Assembly (NCBI GenBank): GCA_029067025.1
Contig: JAIEFH010000011.1
Location: forward strand, 1 to 16,253
Length of the DNA: 16,253 bases
Origin: Oscillospiraceae bacterium
GTDB taxonomy: Bacteria > Bacillota > Clostridia > Oscillospirales > Oscillospiraceae
Direction: 5' to 3'
Both the position numbers and the translations under genes were made by a program. Positions within the stretch are counted from its first letter, which is position 1; the number at the start of each line of letters is the position of its first letter. This document shows, in pieces, positions 1 to 7,277 of the stretch. The notes beneath the pieces are model-generated. The model ran no database searches and was not told the origin of the DNA. It saw nothing but the letters and a program-made list of their open reading frames with translations.

Positions 1-792
1 GTAGCCACCCTCATCGGCAGCTTCGCGGACATCTGGTGTCTGGCCGGAGGCAAGGACGTTTTAGTTGCCACCGCCAACGCCACCTGGACCTCCTTTGACC
101 TGGATTTGAGCGGCGACGTGGCCGATCTGGGGGCGGTCAAGGAACCCAACCTGGAGGTGCTGCTGGCCGCGCGGCCCGATCTGGTTATCGGCAGCGTCTC
201 CACCGAGGCCGATTTGAAGCTGGAGTCCACCCTGACCCAGGCGGGCATCCCGGTGGCCTATTTTGACGTGGACGGCTTTGACGACTATCTGCGGATGTTG
301 GAGATCTGCACCCGCCTCACCGGACAAGGGGAAAACTATGCCCGTTACGGTGAGGATGTCGCCGCCCAGGTGGAGGGAGCCATTGCCCGTCAGGACGGCT
401 CGGCGCCCCGGGTGCTGTGTATGCGGGCCACTGGCTCGTCCTGCAAGGTCAAGGGCAGCGAGGGCACCGTGCTGGGGGAGATGCTGGCCGCGCTGGGCTG
501 CGTCAACATCGCCGACAGCGACGCCTCCCTGCTGGAGGAGCTGAGCCTGGAGGCCATCATCGCCGCCGACCCGGACTATATTTTCGTGGCCCTCCAGGGC
601 TCCGACCCCACCAAGGCCATGGCTACGCTGGAGGCCACCCTGCTGTCTAACCCTGCCTGGGAAAACCTGACCGCCGTCAGGGAGGGCCGCTTCTACACCA
701 TGGAGCAGGCCCTTTACAACCTGAAACCGAATGCACGCTGGGGGGAAGCCTATGAAAAGCTGGCGGACATCCTCTATCCACAAGGCCAATAA
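1..792 (+). CDS. ABC transporter substrate-binding protein, metal-chelate/corrinoid type (5' truncated by window)
   Basis: The reading frame is open from base 1, so the signal peptide and N-terminus lie outside; 263 residues are visible. The sequence fits the periplasmic-binding family used for iron-siderophores, heme and cobalamin (BtuF/FhuD-like). It has an early segment ending in RPDLVIGS, a long central helix region, a second lobe with EMLAALGCVNIA and IIAADPDYIFV, and a C-terminal part with NPAWENLTAVREGRFY. In a Gram-positive it would be a lipoprotein on the outer face of the membrane that hands its ligand to the permease encoded next. Its 3' end overlaps the permease start at 752 by about 40 bases, so the two are translated together. 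The substrate cannot be read from the sequence; the siroheme genes downstream make a corrinoid or iron ligand plausible (inference). Confidence 0.88.
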   Translation, partial: VATLIGSFADIWCLAGGKDVLVATANATWTSFDLDLSGDVADLGAVKEPNLEVLLAARPDLVIGSVSTEADLKLESTLTQAGIPVAYFDVDGFDDYLRMLEICTRLTGQGENYARYGEDVAAQVEGAIARQDGSAPRVLCMRATGSSCKVKGSEGTVLGEMLAALGCVNIADSDASLLEELSLEAIIAADPDYIFVALQGSDPTKAMATLEATLLSNPAWENLTAVREGRFYTMEQALYNLKPNARWGEAYEKLADILYPQGQ

Positions 793-1771
793 AGCGCTGG
801 TCTGGGCGGCTCTGGGCGGGCTGGCCGCGCTGGCCGCCGTGCTGAGCCTCTGCCTGGGGGCGGTGCCCGTCAGCCTGGGCGACACCTTGCGCGCCCTGCT
901 GGGGCGGGGGGAAGGCCCCCAGGCCCAGATCATCCTCTACGCCCGGCTGCCCCGGACCTGCGGCTGTCTGCTGGCCGGGATGGCCCTGGCTGTGGCCGGG
1001 ACGGTGATCCAGGCGGTGCTGAGCAACCCCATGGCCGCGCCCAACATCATCGGCGTCAATGCGGGAGCCGGCCTCATGGTGGCCCTGCTGGGGGCCATAG
1101 CCCCCACAGCCGCGGCCTTCATCCCGCTGGCCGCGTTTTTTGGGGCGCTGGCGGGGGTGATGCTGGTGCTGTTCATCGCGGAGCGCACCGGCGCCTCCAA
1201 GCTCACCCTCATCCTGGCGGGCATGGCGGTATCCGCCATCTTCTCCGCCGGCATCGACGCGGTGGTCACCTTCGTGCCCGACGCACTGCTGGGCTATTCG
1301 GACTTCCGCATCGGCAGTCTGGCCAACCTGACCATGGCAAAGCTGGCCCCCGCCTTTTGGGTCATCCTGCCCGCCGTTGCGCTGGTGCTGTCCCTGGCGG
1401 GGGAGCTGGACGTGCTCATGCTGGGCCGGGACGTGTCCCAGAGCCTGGGCCTGCGGGTGAAGCCCATGCGGCTGCTCCTGCTGGCGCTGGCCGCCGCCCT
1501 GGCGGGGGCCGCCGTCAGCTTCTGCGGCCTGTTGGGCTTTGTGGGGCTCATCGTGCCCCACATCATGCGCCGTCTGCTGGGGGAGGAGAGCCGCATCCTC
1601 ATCCTGGGCTCCGCTTTGGGGGGCGCGGCCATGCTCACCGTCTGCGACCTGTTGGGCCGGGTGCTGTTCGCCCCTTACGAACTGCCGGTGGGCATCGTGC
1701 TGTCCTTTGTGGGCGGGCCCTTCTTCATCTTCCTGCTGCTGAAGCAGAGAGGGGGTCGCATCCATGATTGA
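752..1771 (+). CDS. FecCD-family ABC transporter permease
   Basis: A 339-residue, very hydrophobic protein, the usual size for a BtuC/FecD permease with about ten membrane helices. Family signatures are visible: ARLPRT followed by a helix with AGTVIQAVLSNPMAAPN and GVNAGAG near residues 64-107, the cytoplasmic GLIVPHIMRRLLGEE loop (ATPase contact) near 260-280, and the C-terminal ELPVGIV...GGPFF motif. I chose ATG 752 because GGGGGAAG lies about seven bases upstream; an in-frame ATG at 731 has no such site. It overlaps the binding-protein gene at its 5' end and the ATPase gene by eight bases at its 3' end, as expected for one importer operon. It forms the membrane channel for the chelate. Ligand specificity is unknown. 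Confidence 0.92.
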   Translation: MKSWRTSSIHKANKALVWAALGGLAALAAVLSLCLGAVPVSLGDTLRALLGRGEGPQAQIILYARLPRTCGCLLAGMALAVAGTVIQAVLSNPMAAPNIIGVNAGAGLMVALLGAIAPTAAAFIPLAAFFGALAGVMLVLFIAERTGASKLTLILAGMAVSAIFSAGIDAVVTFVPDALLGYSDFRIGSLANLTMAKLAPAFWVILPAVALVLSLAGELDVLMLGRDVSQSLGLRVKPMRLLLLALAAALAGAAVSFCGLLGFVGLIVPHIMRRLLGEESRILILGSALGGAAMLTVCDLLGRVLFAPYELPVGIVLSFVGGPFFIFLLLKQRGGRIHD

Positions 1772-2519
1772 GCTGAGGGGCCTGTGGTTGGGCTACGGCA
1801 GGCAGGCCGTGCTGAGCGGCGTGTCCATGGAGCTGACGCCGGGAAAAGTCCTTGCTCTGCTGGGCCCCAACGGCTGCGGCAAGAGCACCCTGCTGAAAAC
1901 CATTTTGGGTCTCCAGCCCAAACTGGGCGGGGAGATTCTGGTGGACGGAACGCCCTCCGATCAAATCACTCCCCGGCAGCTGGCCCAGAAGGTGACCTAT
2001 CTGGCCCAGTCCCGGAACACGCCCAATATCTCCGCCCGCCGTATGGTACTCCACGGCCGCTTTCCCTACCTCTCTTACCCTCGCCGCTACCGAAAAGAGG
2101 ACTACGAGATGGTGGAAAAGGCCCTGCAGTGGGCGGACGCCGCCGCCTTTGCCGACCGCTCCATGGAGGAGCTCAGCGGGGGCCAGCGGCAGAAGGTCTA
2201 TCTGGCCATGGCCCTGGCCCAGGACACCGAGACCATCCTGATGGACGAGCCCACCACCTTCCTGGACGTGGCCCACCAGTTGGAAGTCATGGCCACCGCC
2301 CGCCGTCTGGCGGGGGAGGGCAGGGCGGTGCTCATGGTGCTCCACGACCTGTGTCTTGCCCTGCGCTGGGCAGATGAGATTGCGGTAGCCGCCGAAGGGA
2401 GCCTGCTCTTCCGGGGGGCGCCGGAGGAGGCATTTAAATCGGGCATTCTGAACCGGGCATTTGGCGTCCGGCTGGCCCGGGTCATGACGGAGGGCGGCTG
2501 GCAGTACTATTATCAGTGA
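1764..2519 (+). CDS. ABC transporter ATP-binding protein (FecE/BtuD-like)
   Basis: A 251-residue ATPase with every core motif in order: Walker A GPNGCGKST at residues 34-42, Q-loop Gln82, signature LSGGQ at 137-141, Walker B ILMDE at 158-162, and the switch histidine in LHDL at 194. This pattern, with HGRFPYLSYP after the Q-loop, is typical of ATPases that energise FecCD-type importers of iron chelates, heme or cobalamin. The start codon lies inside the end of the permease gene (eight-base overlap), with GAGAGGGGG upstream, so translation is coupled. It completes the binding protein-permease-ATPase set, acting as a homodimer on the cytoplasmic face. All catalytic residues are present, so it should be active. 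Confidence 0.95.
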   Translation: MIELRGLWLGYGRQAVLSGVSMELTPGKVLALLGPNGCGKSTLLKTILGLQPKLGGEILVDGTPSDQITPRQLAQKVTYLAQSRNTPNISARRMVLHGRFPYLSYPRRYRKEDYEMVEKALQWADAAAFADRSMEELSGGQRQKVYLAMALAQDTETILMDEPTTFLDVAHQLEVMATARRLAGEGRAVLMVLHDLCLALRWADEIAVAAEGSLLFRGAPEEAFKSGILNRAFGVRLARVMTEGGWQYYYQ

Positions 2520-2534
2520 CGGAGGGGAAAGCGT

Positions 2535-3176
2535 ATGGCGTATTTTCCGTTTTTTGTGGAGCTTGACCGCCAGGAGGGCCTCATCGTGGGCGGCTCCACC
2601 GTGGCACAGCGCAAAATTGAAAAGCTGCTGCCCTATGGGCCCCGGCTGACGGTGTGCGCCCCGGATATTTCCCCGTCCATCCGGGCGATTCCCGGCCTGT
2701 CGCTGCTGGAGCGGCCCTTCACCCCGGAGCTTTTGGAGGGCAAAGCTTTTGTCATTGCCGCCACGGACGACCCTGGGCTGAACCACCGCATCTCCGGGCT
2801 GTGCCGGGAACAGCGGATCCCGGTGAATGTGGTGGATGACCGGGACTACTGCTCCTTCCTGTTCCCCGCCCTGGTCAAGCGGGGCAGCCTCAGCGTGGGT
2901 ATTTCCACCGGCGGGGCCAGCCCTACCGGTGCGATTTATTTAAAAAAACAGATCGACGCCATGGTCCCGGAGCGGTTCGGGGAGATCTTGGCCTATTTGG
3001 ACGGCACACGGGATTTGGCCAAAGAGGCGCTCCCCGACGAGGCGGCCCGGAGCAGGTTTTTTGCCGCCCTGTTCGCCGCCTGCATGGAAAAAGGCGGGCC
3101 GCTGAGCGGGGAGGAGACGGAGGAAATTTTGAAGCCGTATCAGGAAGGAGCGGACGGCCATGGATCACATGGGTAA
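2535..3176 (+). CDS. Precorrin-2 dehydrogenase / sirohydrochlorin ferrochelatase-like protein (CysG N-terminal type)
   Basis: A 213-residue protein matching the CysG N-terminal/Met8 family, which oxidises precorrin-2 to sirohydrochlorin with NAD and in some members inserts iron to give siroheme. The NAD-binding turn is GGSTVAQRK at residues 19-27, with Ser where GGG is usual. The conserved NVVDDRDYCSFLFPA block is at 98-112; one of its aspartates is the expected catalytic acid. ISTGGASP lies at 123-130, before the dimerisation helices. The start ATG has GGAGGGG ten bases upstream. It begins 15 bases after the ABC ATPase gene and overlaps the next gene by 17 bases, so it belongs to the same operon. 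In CysG this domain is fused to the methyltransferase; here the methyltransferase is instead fused to HemD. Whether it has ferrochelatase activity is uncertain. Confidence 0.92.
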   Translation: MAYFPFFVELDRQEGLIVGGSTVAQRKIEKLLPYGPRLTVCAPDISPSIRAIPGLSLLERPFTPELLEGKAFVIAATDDPGLNHRISGLCREQRIPVNVVDDRDYCSFLFPALVKRGSLSVGISTGGASPTGAIYLKKQIDAMVPERFGEILAYLDGTRDLAKEALPDEAARSRFFAALFAACMEKGGPLSGEETEEILKPYQEGADGHGSHG

Positions 3177-4644
3177 GGTCTATCTGGTGGGGGCGGGCTG
3201 CGGAACAGCCGACCTCATCACCCTGCGGGGGCTGCGGCTGCTGCAAAGCTGCGACGTGGTCATCTATGACGACCTCATCGACAAAGCGCTGCTGCGGGAG
3301 GTTCCTAGCCACGCCCAGGTCATCTACATGGGCAAGCGCCAGGGGGACAAACACTCCGCAAGCCAGGAGGACATCTGCGCCAAGCTCATTCAATACGCCC
3401 AGGAGGGCAAAGCGGTGGTGCGCCTCAAGGGGGGCGACCCCTTCGTCTTTGGCCGCGGCGGAGAAGAGCTGATGGCCCTGGAGGGGGCGGGCGTCCCCTG
3501 TCAGGTGGTGCCCGGCATCACCTCCGCCCTGGCGATCCCGGCCATGGCGGGTATCCCCGCCACCCACCGGGGGCTGAGCCGGAGCGTCCACATCGTCACC
3601 GCCCACACAGCGGACACCGGGGACGGCCTGCCGGAATACCTGGATGACCTGGCCCGTCTGCCCGGGACGCTGGTGTTCCTCATGGGCCTGTCCCGGCTGG
3701 AACAGATCGCCCAGCGGCTGATGAACGCGGGAAAGCCGGAGGGCACCCCCGCCGCCGTCCTGTCTGGGGGAAATTCGCCCCACCCCGCCGCCGTCCGGGG
3801 AACGCTGGCGGACATCGGGGAAAAGGCCCGCGAGGCAAATGTCCAGCCCCCGGCGGTCATTGTGGTAGGGGAGGTGGCCGGCCTGAATTTGTCCTCGCCC
3901 ATGGCCGCCCCGCTGGAGGGGGTCACGGTGGGTCTGTCCGGGTCGGAACCCATGACAAAAAAGCTGAGCGCGGCCCTGGAGCCCTTGGGGGCCAGAACTT
4001 TTATCGCCCAGCAGTCTGTGATTCAGGAGCTGCCCCTGCCCATCAAGCTGGACAGCCTGTGCGACGGGAATCCCCGCTGGCTGGTGTTCACCAGCGCCAA
4101 CGGGGTCAAGGAATTCTTCCGGCGGCTGAAGGGGGAGCGGGTGGATCTGCGGCGGCTGTGGCCCTGCCGCTTCGCCGTCATCGGCGCGGCCACCGGCAAG
4201 GCGCTGTTCGCCCAGGGCTTCCGGGCCGACCTCTGCCCAGAGACCTACACCACCGCCGCCCTGGCCCAAGCCCTGCTGGACACCGTCCCGCCCCAGGAGG
4301 ACATTGTCCTGCTGCGCTCCCGGCTGGGCTCGGAGGAACTGTTCCAAACCCTTTCGGCGGCGCGCACTGTGCGGGACATCCACCTCTATGACGCTGTCCC
4401 CGCCCCCTTGACGGAGGCGGAGGAGTGGCTGGAGCGGGCGGACTACCTGGTCTTTACCAGCGCCGGCGGGGTCAAGATGTTCCTGGAGCAACAGGGGAGT
4501 GTTCCCCCGCGGGCCAAGTGCGTCTGCATCGGCGAGGTGACCGCCGCCGCCCTGGCCCGCAACTGGGACGGAACTCCGATTCTCGCCCAAAGCACCTCTG
4601 TAGAGGGGATCGCGGTGGCCATTTTGTCACATCACACGGGCTGA
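3160..4644 (+). CDS. cobA: Uroporphyrinogen-III C-methyltransferase / uroporphyrinogen-III synthase fusion
   Basis: A 494-residue two-domain protein. Residues 1 to about 245 are a CobA/SUMT methyltransferase: VYLVGAG near 7-13, RLKGGDPFVFGRGGEE at 88-103, and VVPGITSALAIPAMAGIP at 117-133 contact S-adenosylmethionine and the tetrapyrrole. The first glycine loop is GAGCG where most members have GAGPG, a mild variation. Residues from about 255 are a HemD domain with VFTSANGV and VFTSAGGV motifs. The fusion closes hydroxymethylbilane to uroporphyrinogen III and methylates it twice to precorrin-2, the substrate of the preceding gene product, feeding siroheme and cobalamin. GGAAGGAG precedes ATG 3160; ATG 3169 is an alternative that would overlap the previous gene by only eight bases. 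CobA-HemD fusions are common in Clostridia. Confidence 0.95.
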   Translation: MDHMGKVYLVGAGCGTADLITLRGLRLLQSCDVVIYDDLIDKALLREVPSHAQVIYMGKRQGDKHSASQEDICAKLIQYAQEGKAVVRLKGGDPFVFGRGGEELMALEGAGVPCQVVPGITSALAIPAMAGIPATHRGLSRSVHIVTAHTADTGDGLPEYLDDLARLPGTLVFLMGLSRLEQIAQRLMNAGKPEGTPAAVLSGGNSPHPAAVRGTLADIGEKAREANVQPPAVIVVGEVAGLNLSSPMAAPLEGVTVGLSGSEPMTKKLSAALEPLGARTFIAQQSVIQELPLPIKLDSLCDGNPRWLVFTSANGVKEFFRRLKGERVDLRRLWPCRFAVIGAATGKALFAQGFRADLCPETYTTAALAQALLDTVPPQEDIVLLRSRLGSEELFQTLSAARTVRDIHLYDAVPAPLTEAEEWLERADYLVFTSAGGVKMFLEQQGSVPPRAKCVCIGEVTAAALARNWDGTPILAQSTSVEGIAVAILSHHTG

Positions 4645-4702
4645 ACGGCCCTGCGCCCCACAGCCCGGTGCGGTATGCTCTGCCTTTTGCGCCGTGCTGA
4701 CT

Positions 4703-4822
4703 GTGGCGCCAACGATAAAGCAGATGAATAGTCATGTGATGCACATCGAGTGTGTTTGCCAACTGTCGTTCAGACAGACCGTCAAAGTACAGGACACAGA
4801 TTATATCCTGATCAGACTTGGG
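4703..4822 (-). pseudogene. Remnant of sigma-70 region 4 (HTH fragment) behind mtnA
   Basis: Directly after the mtnA stop codon, and in the same frame, about 40 codons read as a sigma region 4 helix-turn-helix: SDQDIICVLYFDGLSERQLA followed by NTLDVHHMTIH. The pattern of a YFDGLSERQ helix, a short turn and an HHMTIH recognition helix is typical of small sigma factors in Clostridia. There is no start codon, no ribosome binding site and no region 2, so this is a fragment. The rest of the 178-base gap between the convergent cobA and mtnA genes (4645-4702) shows no gene and no clear T-tailed terminator. Confidence 0.5.
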
Positions 4823-5893
4823 TTATTTGAAAAGGGCGGCCAGGCTCTCGGTATAGGGGGCGCGGCAAATGCCCTTCTCAGTGACAATGCCGGTAATCAG
4901 GCTGTGGTCGGTGACATCGAAGGCGGGGTTATAGCACTTCACCTCAGGCAGAGCCATGGGTTCTGCATACCATTTCTCCCGGATCTCGTCCGGATCCCGC
5001 AGCTCAATGGGGATGTGATCCCCATCGGGGCAGTTCAGGTCGATGGTGGAGGTGGGGCCCAGCACATAGAAGGGGATGCCGTAGTGCTTGGCCAAGATGG
5101 CCAAGCCGCTGGTGCCGATCTTGTTGGCGGCGTCGCCGTTGGCGGCCACCCGGTCACAGCCCACGAAGCAGGCCTGCACCCAGCCGCTCTTCATGACGAT
5201 GGACGCCATATTGTCGCAAATCAGCGTCACGTCGATGCCCGCCTTTTGCAGCTCATAGGAGGTGAGGCGTGCACCCTGGAGCAAGGGGCGGGTCTCGTCG
5301 GAGAACACCTTGAACGCCATGCCCCGTTCCCTGCCCAGAAACAGAGGGCCTAAGGCGGTGCCATACCGAGAGGTGGCCAGGGGGCCGGCATTGCAGTGGG
5401 TGAGTACCCCGTCGCCGTCCTTGATGAGGGTCAGGCCGTACTCCGAGATGGCCCGGCACATGGCAATGTCCTCCTCATGGATGGCCAGGCACTCCTTGCC
5501 CAGCAGCTCCAGCAGTTCGGGCACGGTTCGATCAGCGTTGGCCTTCACCACGCCCTCCATCCGCTCCAACGCCCAGCTTAGGTTCACTGCGGTGGGGCGG
5601 GAGGAGTTGAGGTATTCTTTCTGTTCATGGAATCTGGCGGCAAAGGCGGCGGTGTTGGTGAGATCCCACTGGCAGGCCAGGGCGTAGATGCTGTAGCCAG
5701 CGCAGATACCGATGGCTGGCGCGCCGCGAACCTGAAGGAGCTTGATGGCGTCGTACATCTCCTCCGGCGTGCGCAGGGTCAGGTATACCGTCCGATTGGG
5801 CAGCTGGGTCTGGTCAATAATGACCACGCTTTTTCCGTCGTCTCCCAGGCGTACGTTGTCAATATGGGTCACTTGCTGAAGCTGGTCGAGCAT
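4823..5893 (-). CDS. mtnA: S-methyl-5-thioribose-1-phosphate isomerase
   Basis: A 356-residue member of the aIF2B-like MtnA family, which converts 5-methylthioribose-1-phosphate (or 5-deoxyribose-1-phosphate) to the ribulose-1-phosphate form in methionine salvage. Visible signatures are RGAPAIG at residues 56-62, THCNAGPLATSRYGTALG at 165-182 with the catalytic cysteine at 167, DETRPLLQGARLTSYEL around 199-215, and CDRVAANGDAANKIGT at 246-261 with the catalytic aspartate at 247. I chose ATG at 5893 because AGGAG lies eight bases upstream; a GTG three codons earlier would sit on that site. It lies 84 bases after a class II aldolase on the same strand, so the two probably form an operon. No MtnK, MtnP, MtnB, MtnW or MtnD gene is in the window. 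Confidence 0.95.
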   Translation of the reverse strand: MLDQLQQVTHIDNVRLGDDGKSVVIIDQTQLPNRTVYLTLRTPEEMYDAIKLLQVRGAPAIGICAGYSIYALACQWDLTNTAAFAARFHEQKEYLNSSRPTAVNLSWALERMEGVVKANADRTVPELLELLGKECLAIHEEDIAMCRAISEYGLTLIKDGDGVLTHCNAGPLATSRYGTALGPLFLGRERGMAFKVFSDETRPLLQGARLTSYELQKAGIDVTLICDNMASIVMKSGWVQACFVGCDRVAANGDAANKIGTSGLAILAKHYGIPFYVLGPTSTIDLNCPDGDHIPIELRDPDEIREKWYAEPMALPEVKCYNPAFDVTDHSLITGIVTEKGICRAPYTESLAALFK

Positions 5894-5977
5894 AAAAACC
5901 ACTCCTGACTATAAAATTTGGCAGACGCCCCGCATACAGGTGGATCAAAGGAATCTGGGCCGTGATGGCGGCCACGG

Positions 5978-6637
5978 TCAGCTCCGTTTGTCGGCCAGCT
6001 TCTGGTAGAAGCCGGTCATGGAACGCAGAGTGTCCGCCTGTTCCCGGGTGATCTCCACACCGCCCCCCAGCTGGGAGACGTAGTAGTATACTTTGGCGGT
6101 CTGCTCCACCGTCTCCAGCCGGTCAAAGGCGGCCAGGAGGGTGGGTCCCCAGGCAAGTGCGCCATGATTGGCCAACAGCACAGCGTTATGGCTGTGGACA
6201 AAGGGCCGCACACTTTCCGGTACCTCGTTGGTGGAGAGCATGGCGAATTCGGTGACAGGAATCTCCCCTAACCCCGCCACCATCTCGGACAAATACCGCT
6301 CTTTCAGGGGGCGGCGGCAGATGGCAAACGCTGTGGAGATGGGCGGATGCGCGTGGACCACGCTCATAACGTTATCCCGCTCCCGGTAGACCATCAGGTG
6401 CATCTTACTTTCAGAGGAGGGGTGGCGCTCCCCGTCCAGGATATTGCCTTGAAGATCACACAAAACCAGCATCTCCGGGGTCATCCGGCCCTTGCCAACC
6501 CCGGAGGGGGTAATGAGGATCCTGTCCGGGGCTACCCGGACAGACACGTTCCCGTCATTACTCACTACATAGCCCCGGTCGTAGAGCAGACGGCAGACCT
6601 GGCAGATTTCTTCGCGGATTTGCTCATAGCGTTCCAT
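5978..6637 (-). CDS. Class II aldolase/adducin-family protein, probable 5-methylthioribulose- or 5-deoxyribulose-1-phosphate aldolase
   Basis: A zinc-dependent class II aldolase of about 220 residues, the usual size for L-fuculose-phosphate aldolase relatives. Visible are SNDGNVSVRV at 27-36, the phosphate-binding ITPSGVGKG at 43-51, the catalytic glutamate in SSES (Glu77), the zinc ligands HAH (96 and 98) and the third zinc histidine in NHGAL (159), counted from a TTG at 6640. The ATG one codon later (6637) is also possible: AAGGAAG suits the TTG and GGTGAG lies close to the ATG. Sequence alone does not separate fuculose-, rhamnulose- and methylthioribulose-phosphate aldolases. The mtnA gene next to it points to cleavage of the MtnA product to DHAP and a 2-carbon aldehyde (inference). 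It is not a dehydratase-type MtnB by context, since the later Mtn enzymes are missing here. Confidence 0.87.
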   Translation of the reverse strand: MERYEQIREEICQVCRLLYDRGYVVSNDGNVSVRVAPDRILITPSGVGKGRMTPEMLVLCDLQGNILDGERHPSSESKMHLMVYRERDNVMSVVHAHPPISTAFAICRRPLKERYLSEMVAGLGEIPVTEFAMLSTNEVPESVRPFVHSHNAVLLANHGALAWGPTLLAAFDRLETVEQTAKVYYYVSQLGGGVEITREQADTLRSMTGFYQKLADKRS

Positions 6638-6640
6638 CAA

Positions 6641-6890
6641 CTCACCAATCTTCCTTTTTAGATTTCTTTACCAATGTCATCTGTATAGGATTTGCAAAAT
6701 CCAATCAAAGCAAGGTTAATATATTGATTTTTATTTATTTTTCACGAGTGTATTATAAGACCGTCAAAAATGCAAGTGATTTTTCCACAAATTCCTGGGA
6801 AGTTTGACAAGACTTCTGCGAGAAAGAAAGAGCGGCTAATGTGGCAAAAATGCTTTTCTGCTTTCAAAAAGCGGGGAAAACAAAGGGACT
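6641..6890. other. Intergenic region upstream of the aldolase-mtnA pair
   Basis: No gene is supported here. The stretch 6661-6770 is AT-rich, unlike its surroundings. On the minus strand it holds a perfect TATAAT (plus-strand positions 6752-6757) but only a poor -35 (ATCACT-like) at normal distance, so it is a weak candidate promoter for the aldolase gene. I looked for a SAM riboswitch and saw none. From 6891 onward palindromic repeats begin. Confidence 0.4.
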
Positions 6891-7029
6891 GTCATTCGCC
6901 CTTCGGGCAAACGACTAATCTCGTGGGCCGGTCTTTGGCCGGCTTAGGGCTGGGCCGCCAAAGGCGGCCTAACGCCGGCGGCCTTCCGGCCACCCGGCGA
7001 ACGACCTATGGCAGTCCACAGGACTGCCT
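6891..7029. repeat. Palindromic repeat cluster, left copy
   Basis: A run of GC-rich inverted repeats. The first is GTCATTCGCCC/GGGCAAACGAC with a TTC loop (6891-6915). Next is a module of GGCCGG...CCGGC and GGCCGCC...GGCGGCC hairpins (about 6925-6990). It ends with GGCAGTCC/GGACTGCC (7011-7029). The middle module is closely similar to 15499-15570 beside the tRNA-Ser genes, and the first hairpin resembles the core of the 15415 and 15709 copies. The open frames crossing it are a by-product of the composition. Confidence 0.7.
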
Positions 7030-7034
7030 GATAC

Positions 7035-7077
7035 CCAAAAGTAAAAGGACTGCCATAGGCAGTCCTTTTACTTTTGG
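7035..7077 (-). terminator. Ancestral tRNA-Ser terminator hairpin, left of the element
   Basis: Perfect 20-bp inverted repeat (7035-7054 with 7058-7077) around an ATA loop; each arm carries a run of four T or A. On the minus strand it directly follows the tRNA-Ser 3' end sequence kept at 7074-7097. In the chromosome before insertion it would have been the terminator of tRNA-Ser(GCU), now separated from it by the element. Confidence 0.65.
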
Positions 7078-7097
7078 CGCGGAAGGAGGGATTTGAA
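7074..7097. repeat. Left attachment site (attL), copy of tRNA-Ser 3' end
   Basis: 24 bases identical to 15299-15322. On the minus strand they correspond to the last bases of tRNA-Ser(GCU): part of the T arm, the 3' acceptor strand CTTCCGC, the discriminator G and CCA. After 7097 the sequence departs from any tRNA. This is the footprint of site-specific insertion into a tRNA gene. Confidence 0.9.
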
Positions 7098-7133
7098 TTA
7101 TCAAGGGCCTGTAAAATCGCGTGTGCCCATGCC

Positions 7134-7162
7134 CGAAACCCGTTGCGGCGCAACGGGTTTCG
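7134..7162. repeat. Perfect hairpin inside left element end, containing a shared end motif
   Basis: 13-bp perfect inverted repeat (arm CGAAACCCGTTGC) with a 3-base loop. Its segment AACCCGTTGCGGCGCAA (7137-7153) recurs with one mismatch at 15272-15288, just inside the right end. It lies between the left attachment core and the 30-bp arm repeat. Confidence 0.6.
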
Positions 7163-7196
7163 TTTCTGCTGTGTGCATTGCTGTATGTGGCTGTGT

Positions 7197-7226
7197 AATC
7201 TGTAAAGGGAAAAAATAAGGGAAAAC
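7197..7226. repeat. Left 30-bp arm repeat (probable integrase arm site)
   Basis: 30 bases identical and in the same orientation as 15213-15242. It contains two copies of AAGGGAAAA spaced by 12 bases. It lies 100 bases inside the left attachment core. Paired direct motifs flanking the core are the usual layout of arm-type sites for lambda/Tn916-like integrases; binding is inferred. Confidence 0.75.
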
Positions 7227-7234
7227 TTTTGGGC

Positions 7235-7272
7235 AAAGAAGCAGGGCCGGGGTAGCCATTCCCCAGCCCTGC
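7235..7272 (-). terminator. Terminator of the RHH-Uma2 transcript
   Basis: On the minus strand, six bases after the Uma2 stop codon, GCAGGGC pairs with GCCCTGC, extended by GGGG/CCCC, and TTCTTT follows. Confidence 0.7.
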
Positions 7273-7277
7273 TGTTG

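Noticed and set aside
677..2786. Long minus-strand frames opposite the permease and ATPase genes
   Set aside because: Low-complexity mirror frames of well-supported transporter genes.
2923..4590. 555-codon open frame on the minus strand opposite cobA-hemD
   Set aside because: Composition artefact of GC-rich coding DNA; Gly/Gln/Arg-rich with no recognisable domain, while the plus strand encodes a clear enzyme.
4694..5353. Plus-strand frame of 219 codons opposite mtnA
   Set aside because: Mirror frame of mtnA with no family features or ribosome site.
6641..6780. SAM or other riboswitch ahead of the aldolase-mtnA pair
   Set aside because: The leader is AT-rich with no conserved helices that I can recognise.
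6770..7096. Plus-strand frame of 108 codons over the left repeat cluster
   Set aside because: It runs through hairpins and the tRNA fragment; no family match or ribosome site.
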